NCBI RefSeq assembly: GCF_030160235.1
Contig: NZ_BSNY01000047.1
Location: 186,001-250,000, forward strand
DNA length: 64,000 bases
Direction: 5' to 3'
Source: Mesorhizobium huakuii
GTDB taxonomy: Bacteria; Pseudomonadota; Alphaproteobacteria; Rhizobiales; Rhizobiaceae
In this document: piece by piece, positions 58,045 through 64,000 of the stretch
Position numbering within the stretch: position 1 is the first letter of the stretch
How the letters are laid out: every line of letters starts with the position of its first letter
Program-made: the position numbers and the translations under genes
The notes under the pieces: generated by a model
Databases searched by the model: none
What the model was told of the DNA's origin: nothing
Seen by the model: the letters and a program-made list of their open reading frames with translations, nothing else

Positions 58045-59229
58045 TCAGAACGTCGACGTCTTGGCCGGTTGTTCGCGCCGCCCGAGGCGCTTTTCCCAGC
58101 CTTCGGCATGGACGTTGAGATAGGCGTTGGGATCGTAGGGGTGATCCTTGATCGCCTCGATGTTGAGATCGATGCCGAGTCCCGGCGCGTCAGGCAGCGA
58201 CAGGTGGCCATTGTCCGGATTGACGGTCGGGTGCCAGGTCACAAGGTCGCGCGTCCACGGGTCGTTGAAAGCGTCGAAATGCTCCTGGATGAGGAAGTTC
58301 GGCACCGCGGCGGCCAGCTGCAGGCACACCGCCGTCGCCACCGGCCCGCCGCTCTGGTGCGGCGCGATGTGGCTGCCATGCGCAAGCGCGAGGTTGGCCA
58401 CCTGCATGGACGGCGCAATGCCGCCGAGCGACATCGGCTCGGGCTGGAAGATGTTGACGCCGCCGCCGGCGGCCAGCGTGTAGAACTGGCCGACCGTGTC
58501 GTACATTTCGCCGGTCGCCACCGGGATCGGCGAGCGATGCGCCACTTCGTGCACAGTCTCCTGCCGGTCGCGCGAGGTCGGCTCCTCCCACCAGAAGATG
58601 TCGAGATCGGCGAATTTCTGCGCCGCCTGCAGGGCGGCGATCTCGGTGAAGCGCGCATGCACGTCGATCAGGATCAGCGTATCCCGGGGCAGTTCATCAC
58701 GCAATTTTCGGCAGATCGCGTAGGAAAGCTCCAATTCCTCGCGCGAGATGAAACCTTGCGCGGTGCCAAACGGGTCGAGCTTGAGGGCCTTGAAGCCCTT
58801 GGCCCGCACCGCCTTGGCGGCTTCGAGGAAGGCCTCCGGCGTGCGCTCGGTGCGGTACCAGCCATTGGCGTAGCCGAGCACGCTGTCGCGCACCTGGCCG
58901 CCGAGCAACTGGTGGATCGGCACGCCGAGGCTCTTGCCCAGAATGTCCCAACAGGCGACCTCGATCGCCGCGATCACCGTGCGGTGAATGTGGCCGCCGT
59001 CGAGCGAGACGCTGTCCAGCATGCGCTTGGCCAGCGCATTGATGCGGCGGGGGTCCTGGCCGATGGCGAGATGCTTGAGCTCGTGCACGCCGGCTTCCGT
59101 GGTCTTGATGAAGCCGTTCAGCGTGCCTTCGCCGATCCCGTGGATGCCCTTGTCGGTATGGACCTTGACGAACAGCCAGTTCTTCCAGCCGGCGCCGACG
59201 GCAAAGGTCTCGATTTCGGTGATTTTCAT
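58045..59229 (-). CDS. Enolase-superfamily sugar acid dehydratase/racemase-like
   Basis: This 394-residue mandelate racemase/MLE-family protein has the capping domain and TIM barrel of the enolase superfamily. Metal ligands by pattern: Asp189 (LILIDVHARF), Glu215 (WWEEPTSRD) and Glu241 (VATGEMYDT). Lys150 in KALKLDPFG and His in HIAPHQSGG are likely acid/base groups. Such enzymes dehydrate sugar acids to 2-keto-3-deoxy products; the substrate is not determined. It is followed, on the same strand and upstream in transcription, by the split transketolase. Confidence 0.85.
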   Translation of the reverse strand: MKITEIETFAVGAGWKNWLFVKVHTDKGIHGIGEGTLNGFIKTTEAGVHELKHLAIGQDPRRINALAKRMLDSVSLDGGHIHRTVIAAIEVACWDILGKSLGVPIHQLLGGQVRDSVLGYANGWYRTERTPEAFLEAAKAVRAKGFKALKLDPFGTAQGFISREELELSYAICRKLRDELPRDTLILIDVHARFTEIAALQAAQKFADLDIFWWEEPTSRDRQETVHEVAHRSPIPVATGEMYDTVGQFYTLAAGGGVNIFQPEPMSLGGIAPSMQVANLALAHGSHIAPHQSGGPVATAVCLQLAAAVPNFLIQEHFDAFNDPWTRDLVTWHPTVNPDNGHLSLPDAPGLGIDLNIEAIKDHPYDPNAYLNVHAEGWEKRLGRREQPAKTSTF

Positions 59230-60227
59230 GCGGTGGTCCTAACCAGGGCTATGATCACTGCGATGACGGCCTCGGTGGTCAGCCCATATTTCGCTTGCAA
59301 TGTCGGCACCGCGCCGCATTCGATATAGCGGTCGGGCAGGCCGATGCGTGTCAGTTTCTTCGCAATGCCGGCGTCGAACAAGGTCTCGACGACGAGGCTC
59401 GCCAGGCCGCCGACGATGACATGGTTTTCCGCGGTGACGATGCGGCTGACGCCGGCCGCGAACGCGGCCACAGCCTCGGCGTCGAACGGTTTTATGGTTG
59501 GCACGTGCAGCACGCCGGCCGAGATGCCTTGTTTGCTCAGAGCGTCCGCCGCATCCAGCGCCCGCTCGGTCATGAAGCCGGTCGAGATGATGCCGACATC
59601 GGAACCGTCACGAAGCTGGCGCGCCTTGCCGATTTCAAAACGGTAGCCGGCGTCAAATACCACAGGCACGGAACCGCGCAGCAAACGCATATAGACGGGA
59701 CCACGATGCGCGGCGATCGCCTCGGTCGCAGCCTCGATCTCCGTCGCATCACAGGGGTCGATGATGGTCAGGCCGGGGATCATGCGCATCAGGGCCAGAT
59801 CCTCGATCGCCTGATGCGTGCCGCCGTAGCCCGTCGTCAGTCCCGGCAGGCCGGCGACAATCTTGACGTCGAGGTTGGAGTGGGCGAGCGCGATGGCGAC
59901 GAAATCATAGGCCCGCCGCGTCGCGAACACGCCATAGGTGGTGGCGAACGGCACCTTGCCGGTGCGCGCCAGCCCGGCGGCGACGGCGACCAGGTTCTGC
60001 TCGGCCATGCCGACATTGAAGAAGCGGTCCGGGAAAGCGTCGCGGAACGGCAATATGTCGGTGTATTTGCCGAGATCGGCGGTCAGCCCGACAATGTCGG
60101 GGCGGCTTTGGCCGAGGCGGGCCAACGCCCTGCCGAAAGGCGCCTCCACGCTTTGCCGGCCGCCGCCAGCCGCTTCGTCCTGGCCCATGGCCAGCGTGCG
60201 TCCGGCCTTCGTCGCCGCGCCGCTCAT
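59226..60227 (-). CDS. Transketolase C-terminal subunit (split transketolase)
   Basis: This 333-residue protein equals the pyrimidine-binding plus C-terminal half of transketolase. It has GLTADLGKYTD, NVGMAEQNLVAVAAGLARTG (conserved Glu for TPP activation) and TTYGVFATRRAYDFV. The ATG at 60227 overlaps the N-terminal subunit stop by four bases, and the enolase gene overlaps at the other end. Together the two proteins form one TPP enzyme that transfers two-carbon units between sugars. Confidence 0.9.
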   Translation of the reverse strand: MSGAATKAGRTLAMGQDEAAGGGRQSVEAPFGRALARLGQSRPDIVGLTADLGKYTDILPFRDAFPDRFFNVGMAEQNLVAVAAGLARTGKVPFATTYGVFATRRAYDFVAIALAHSNLDVKIVAGLPGLTTGYGGTHQAIEDLALMRMIPGLTIIDPCDATEIEAATEAIAAHRGPVYMRLLRGSVPVVFDAGYRFEIGKARQLRDGSDVGIISTGFMTERALDAADALSKQGISAGVLHVPTIKPFDAEAVAAFAAGVSRIVTAENHVIVGGLASLVVETLFDAGIAKKLTRIGLPDRYIECGAVPTLQAKYGLTTEAVIAVIIALVRTTA

Positions 60228-61066
60228 CGGGCTGCTCCATTTTCGAACTCGGCGATGATGCCGTCCCATTGCGCCACGTCGACGCGGAAGAAGTGCGATT
60301 TCTCGGAGGTTTCGATGCGCGGCACGCCCTTGCCAGGCAGCGTGCGCAGCACGATCGCCTTCGGCTGGCCGTTGCGCTCGCGCGCACCGGCCAGCGCGCC
60401 GACCACCGCCTTCATGTCGTTGCCGTCGATCTCCGATGTCTGCCAGCCGAACGCGCGCCATTTTTCGGCCACTGGCTCCATGTCGAGCACGACAGGTCCG
60501 TCGGCCTGGATGCCGTTGCAGTCTACCAGCGCCACCAGCCCGTCCAGCTTGAAATGGCTGGCCGACATCGCCGCTTCCCAGGTCGAGCCTTCCTGCATCT
60601 CGCCGTCGGACAGTTCGACGAAGATGCGCGCGTCGGATCTGTCGATGCGCAGGCCCAGCGCCTGGCCAACGCCCTGTCCCAGGCCATGGCCGAGCGAACC
60701 GCCGATGACCTCGACGCCGGGCGTCGTGTCGAGCGTCGACATTTCCAGCCGGCTGTTGTCGGCGCCGTAGGTGATCAACTCCTCGACCGGGATGACGCCG
60801 GCCTCGGCCAGTGCTGCCCACAGCGCAATGGAGTAGTGCCCCGTCGAGAGCAGGAAGCGGTCGCGATCTGGCCACGCCAGATTGTGCGGGTCGTAGCGCA
60901 GTTCGTGGAAATAGAGCGCGGCCAGCACATCGGCGATGCCGAGGCCCTGGCCGATATAGCCCTGGCCCTGGCCGCGCGCCATGGTCAGCATGTGGCGGCG
61001 CAATTGTGTCGCCTTGCGTTCGAGCGCGCCGATATCGGCGCTGCCGGGTGGGGAGTTTCGCAGCAT
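60224..61066 (-). CDS. Transketolase N-terminal subunit (split transketolase)
   Basis: This 280-residue protein is the TPP-pyrophosphate-binding half: GSLGHGLGQGVGQALG, then ELSDGEMQEGSTWEA and LVALVDCNGIQADG (GDG-type metal-binding motif, here SDGEMQEG ending at DCN). ATG at 61066, overlap of four bases with the partner. Split transketolases of this type often serve catabolic loci such as those for branched or unusual sugars. The donor is unknown. Confidence 0.9.
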   Translation of the reverse strand: MLRNSPPGSADIGALERKATQLRRHMLTMARGQGQGYIGQGLGIADVLAALYFHELRYDPHNLAWPDRDRFLLSTGHYSIALWAALAEAGVIPVEELITYGADNSRLEMSTLDTTPGVEVIGGSLGHGLGQGVGQALGLRIDRSDARIFVELSDGEMQEGSTWEAAMSASHFKLDGLVALVDCNGIQADGPVVLDMEPVAEKWRAFGWQTSEIDGNDMKAVVGALAGARERNGQPKAIVLRTLPGKGVPRIETSEKSHFFRVDVAQWDGIIAEFENGAAR

Positions 61067-61070
61067 GTGA

Positions 61071-61865
61071 TCAGTCCTTGTCGAGCCCGCCCGACATGTT
61101 GAGCCGCTCGGCTGTCATGTATTTCGGCGCATCGAGACAGAGCCAGACGACCGCTTCCGCGACTTCCGCGATCTCGGCGCGGCGGCCGAGCGGGATGCGG
61201 CGGGTGCGCTCGTCGAGGAACGCCTGCAGGTCGTCGCGGCCATTGGCGCGGGCGAGGTCGACTTCGGTCGACCGCTGCATCTCGGTGTCCATCATGCCCG
61301 GCGCCAGGCTGTTGACCAGCACGCCATAGGGCGCCAGCGCCACCGCCGCGGCACGGGTGATGGAATCGACGCCGGCCTTGCTCGCCGTGTAGGCTGTATA
61401 GTCGGGCAGCGCCATGCGCGAACCCGGCGAGGTGATGTTGATGATGCGCCCCGAACGCTGCTCGCGCATCACCCGGCCCGCCGCCTTGCAGGCCATGGCA
61501 AGGGCCGTGACATTGAGCGCCAGCGTGCGCGTCCAAGCCCTGAAGGTGGCGTCGAGGAATGGCTCGATCACGCCATAGCCGGCATTGTTGACGAGGATGT
61601 CGATGCCGCCCCAGCGTGCGACCACTTTGTCCACCGCCGCCTCCGGCGCGCCTTCCCCGGTGAAGTCGCTGACGATGCTTTCGCCTTCCGCGCCGGTTTC
61701 GCCGATCTGTCGGATGGTCTCGGCCAGCCCCTCGCCATTGATGTCGGCGACCGCGACGACGCAGCCGCGCCGCGCCAGCTGGATCGCCACCTCGCGGCCG
61801 AGACCGCCGGCGGCGCCGGTGACGAGTGCCCTTCGTGGCGGCGTGTTCTGATATTCGGCCGGCAA
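61071..61865 (-). CDS. SDR-family dehydrogenase
   Basis: This 264-residue SDR has TGAAGGLG, NNAG, Ser in ITSPGSR and YTASK, so all catalytic residues are present. The start is a TTG at 61865 (MPAEYQNTPPRRALVTG) with a GGGAGGG site eight bases upstream; the frame continues to an ATG at 61985 that belongs to the facing enolase gene. It ends five bases before the transketolase gene. A role as sugar acid dehydrogenase is inferred from the neighbours. Confidence 0.88.
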   Translation of the reverse strand: MPAEYQNTPPRRALVTGAAGGLGREVAIQLARRGCVVAVADINGEGLAETIRQIGETGAEGESIVSDFTGEGAPEAAVDKVVARWGGIDILVNNAGYGVIEPFLDATFRAWTRTLALNVTALAMACKAAGRVMREQRSGRIINITSPGSRMALPDYTAYTASKAGVDSITRAAAVALAPYGVLVNSLAPGMMDTEMQRSTEVDLARANGRDDLQAFLDERTRRIPLGRRAEIAEVAEAVVWLCLDAPKYMTAERLNMSGGLDKD

Positions 61866-61984
61866 GAAAACACCCTCCCCGGTGGTCGTCTTGACGAAAT
61901 TGATACCGGTACCATAAATGGCTGTCAACGGCGATGTGCTATTGTCCCGTCGACCGCATGGTCCGCTGCAATGGGGAGAAACCA
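61866..61984. promoter_or_regulatory. Divergent promoter with TGATACCGGTACCA palindrome
   Basis: TGATACCGGTACCA at 61901-61914 is a 14-bp palindrome with one mismatched pair, centred on TACCGGTA. It lies between the minus-strand SDR-transketolase-enolase unit and the plus-strand enolase gene. It differs from the TATTATAAT motif, so a second regulator may act here. Confidence 0.5.
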
Positions 61985-63205
61985 ATGAAAGTCGTCGCGC
62001 TCGAAACGCTGCAGCTGGCCGAATTTCCCTTCCTGTTCTGGCTGCGCGTCCACACCGATGCCGGTCTCATCGGCACCGGCGAGACATTCTGGGCGCCGGG
62101 GCCGGTTGCCGCCTACATCCACGACAATGTCGCGTCCTATCTCCTGGGCAAGGATCCGCGCGACATCGAGCTGCATGACCGCACGCTGGGCAGCGTCTAT
62201 GTCGGCGCGCGCGATTCCGGCGCCGAGGTGCGCGGCAATTCCGCCGTCAACATCGCGCTGTGGGATATCTATGGCCAGGCGCTCGACGAGCCGGTCTGGC
62301 GGCTGCTTGGTGGGCGCACCCACAGAGACGTGCCCATCTACAACACGTGCGCCGGCTACAAACACGTCCGCGCCACCAAGAAGAACGCCCTTTTCGAGCG
62401 CGGCGAGGACTGGTCGCTCAAAGCAGGCGATTCGAACGAGGGCCCGTACGAGGACCTGCTCGCCTGGCGCTACAACGCCGGCGATCTCGCCAAAAGCCTG
62501 AAATCCGAAGGCATCGGCGCGATGAAGATCTGGCCGTTCGACATCGCCGCGGAAGCGTCGAACGGCACCCGCATTTCGCTGCCCGATCTCGACAAGGCGC
62601 TGGAGCCTTTCCAGAAAATCCGCGACGCCTGCGGTCGCGACATGGAAATCATGGTCGAGCTGCACGGCCTATGGACCTTGCCGCCAGTGCTGCGCATCGC
62701 CGAGGCGTTGAAAGCCTATGACGTCGCCTGGCTGGAGGAGCCGATCCGCTACAACGAGCTCGATGCCATGGCCGAGCTTGCCCGCCACACCTCCATTCCG
62801 ATCGCCGCCAGCGAGCGGCTGGCTTCGCGGCAGATGTTCAAGCAACTGATCGACAAGCGCGCCGCTTCAGTGATCATGATCGATCTCGCCTGGTGCGGCG
62901 GCCTCTCCGAAGCGCGCAAGATCGCCAACATGGCCGAGGCCAGCGAACTGCCGGTCACCTTGCACGATTGCACCGGGCCGATCGTCTATGCCGCCAGTTG
63001 CGCGCTGTCCGCGACCTTGCCGACCGTCAATTACCAGGAGGCGGTGCGCGCCTATTTCACCGGCTGGTACACCGAAATCGTCGCCGACATTCCGCCGGTC
63101 AAGGACGGTCACGTCGCGCCGCTCGAAGGGCCGGGACTGGGTCTCAGCCTGCGGCCGGAGCTGTTTCAGCGGCCTGACGCGACCGTTCGGATCACCAGAA
63201 TCTAG
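61985..63205 (+). CDS. Second enolase-superfamily sugar acid dehydratase-like enzyme
   Basis: This 406-residue MR/MLE-family protein shares the fold of the 58045 product but is quite different in sequence. Metal ligands by pattern: Glu225 (EIMVELHGLW), Glu251 (AWLEEPIRY) and Glu277 (IAASERLASR). Lys181 (MKIWPFD) and His327 (VTLHDCTGP) are likely acid/base residues. The ATG at 61985 follows GGGGAGAAACC; the extension to 61934 is not supported. It lies before the E1-alpha gene. Dehydration of a sugar acid or lactone ring chemistry is possible. Confidence 0.85.
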   Translation: MKVVALETLQLAEFPFLFWLRVHTDAGLIGTGETFWAPGPVAAYIHDNVASYLLGKDPRDIELHDRTLGSVYVGARDSGAEVRGNSAVNIALWDIYGQALDEPVWRLLGGRTHRDVPIYNTCAGYKHVRATKKNALFERGEDWSLKAGDSNEGPYEDLLAWRYNAGDLAKSLKSEGIGAMKIWPFDIAAEASNGTRISLPDLDKALEPFQKIRDACGRDMEIMVELHGLWTLPPVLRIAEALKAYDVAWLEEPIRYNELDAMAELARHTSIPIAASERLASRQMFKQLIDKRAASVIMIDLAWCGGLSEARKIANMAEASELPVTLHDCTGPIVYAASCALSATLPTVNYQEAVRAYFTGWYTEIVADIPPVKDGHVAPLEGPGLGLSLRPELFQRPDATVRITRI

Positions 63206-63236
63206 CCGTCGCACGGCTCCATCCGAAGCCAGTAGA

Positions 63237-63260
63237 CATTATGCTATTATAATCTATGAT
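63237..63260. promoter_or_regulatory. AT-rich site, TATTATAAT (copy 3)
   Basis: TATTATAAT at 63245-63253 lies about 85 bases before the E1-alpha start. It repeats the core at 50039 and 56867. The flanking bases (ATGC before, CTATG after) are less symmetric than in copy 2. Confidence 0.5.
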
Positions 63261-63336
63261 GCGCCGAAGCGGGCGGCCAACAAGCTCGCCGCCGGTGCCC
63301 TGCCGCCCGGCGTCGGACGCATTCAGGGAGGCTTTG

Positions 63337-64000
63337 GTGGCAATGTCTGCGGCGCGCGCACGCGACGATTTCAAGGGCGCTCCAAACCTGCCCGATCCGA
63401 AGATCCTGCTCGATCTGTTCGAACGCATGGTGCTGTTGCGCCGCTTCGAAAGCACCGCCCAGATCGCCTGCCGCAAGGGCGAAACGCCCGGCTTCCTGCA
63501 TCTCTATATTGGCGAGGAGGCGACGGGCGTCGGCGTCTGCGCGCATCTGCGGCCAACCGACTGGGTGACATCGACCCATCGCGGCCACGGTCACGCGCTG
63601 GCCAAGGGCGCCAATCCCGGCCGCGTGATGGCCGAACTGTTCGGCAAGGCTGACGGCATTTGCGGCGGCCGTGGCGGCACCATGCATCTCTACGACCGCT
63701 CGGTCGGCCTGTTCGGCACCAACGGCATCGTCGCCGCCGGCATAGGCCATGCCGTCGGCATCGGCATGGGTGCGCGCCAGCAGGGCCGCGACGACATCGG
63801 CGTCGCCTTTTTCGGCGATGGCGCCGCCAATCATGGCGGCTTCCACGAGGCGCTCAACTTCGCCGCCGTGCAGCGGGCGCCGGCGGTCTTCATCTGCGAG
63901 AACAACCTCTACGCAACGGCGACGCCGCTGAAGTCGATCACGCTCAATCCCGAGATCGCCACCAAGGCATCGTCCTACGGCATGCCTGGGGTCGCGGTCG
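63337..64000 (+). CDS. E1-alpha subunit of a TPP-dependent 2-oxo acid/acetoin dehydrogenase (runs off window)
   Basis: This is the first ~220 residues of a pyruvate/acetoin dehydrogenase-type E1 alpha subunit, cut by the right edge. It shows HLYIGEEATGVGVCAHL, the THRGHGHALAKG block, GGRGGTMHLYD, NGIVAAGIGHAVGIG and the TPP motif GDGAANHGGFHEALNFAA ending in ENNLYA. The GTG at 63337 has AGGGAGG five bases upstream; the ATG at 63343 is the alternative. The E1-beta and E2 genes are expected to the right. It probably oxidises the 2-keto product of the pathway. Confidence 0.88.
   Translation, partial: MAMSAARARDDFKGAPNLPDPKILLDLFERMVLLRRFESTAQIACRKGETPGFLHLYIGEEATGVGVCAHLRPTDWVTSTHRGHGHALAKGANPGRVMAELFGKADGICGGRGGTMHLYDRSVGLFGTNGIVAAGIGHAVGIGMGARQQGRDDIGVAFFGDGAANHGGFHEALNFAAVQRAPAVFICENNLYATATPLKSITLNPEIATKASSYGMPGVAV

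Noticed and set aside
58036-58052. CTGATCAG palindrome between convergent stops
   Set aside because: The symmetry follows from two adjacent TGA codons and is too short to claim as a site.

Overview
The window reads as a chromosomal segment of a Rhizobiales bacterium, most like Mesorhizobium. It has GC-rich codon use, many ABC sugar importers with single polyol or sugar-acid operons, a urease cluster of rhizobial layout, a NodF/NodE-like gene pair and many LacI, AraC, LysR and SorC regulators. The genus is inferred from gene content, not from a search. There is no phage, transposase, CRISPR array or rRNA. One tRNA-Arg(CCG) is present.

Region 1 (1-18549) is polyol catabolism. An AraC regulator, cut by the left edge, precedes a five-gene operon: solute-binding protein, two permeases, a zinc polyol dehydrogenase and an ATPase. 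Facing it, with both stop codons in one small hairpin, is a smo/mtl-type operon: smoEFGK importer, SmoS SDR, MtlK, a HAD phosphatase and an FGGY kinase. A SorC regulator (SmoC-like), a LysR/DUF1127 divergent pair and a second HAD phosphatase lie nearby.

Region 2 (18560-33447) holds a class II aldolase-like protein and the urease system on the minus strand: ureD, ureA, DUF1272, hupE/ureJ, ureB, ureC, then ureE, ureF, DUF3995, ureG. Between ureC and ureE lie a plus-strand AraC regulator and a 1172-residue repeat autotransporter, plus a minus-strand membrane protein and a GST. ureEFG are therefore separated from ureC, and ureE is coupled to the GST. Two small secreted proteins on the opposite strand sit between ureB and ureC.

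Region 3 (33448-44494) begins with a NodF-like acyl carrier protein and a NodE-like ketosynthase that have no other nod genes around them. It continues with a GST, a histone-like basic protein, a uridine-kinase-like P-loop kinase, a DUF4432 epimerase-like protein, a large coiled-coil membrane protein, a lipoprotein D,D-carboxypeptidase, a RIME-like palindromic repeat, a DUF1003 protein, tRNA-Arg, two secreted proteins and a LacI-regulator remnant.

Region 4 (44625-64000) is a dense sugar or sugar-acid catabolic block: two ribose-type importers, two LacI regulators, four SDR-family proteins (one SDR lacks the catalytic Tyr and its partner lacks Tyr and Lys), an aldose 1-epimerase, two enolase-superfamily dehydratase/racemase-like enzymes, a split transketolase and the start of an E1-alpha TPP dehydrogenase. 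An AT-rich palindrome around TATTATAAT recurs before three separate transcription units and is the best candidate for a shared operator. This block is the most likely place in the window for an uncharacterised pathway.
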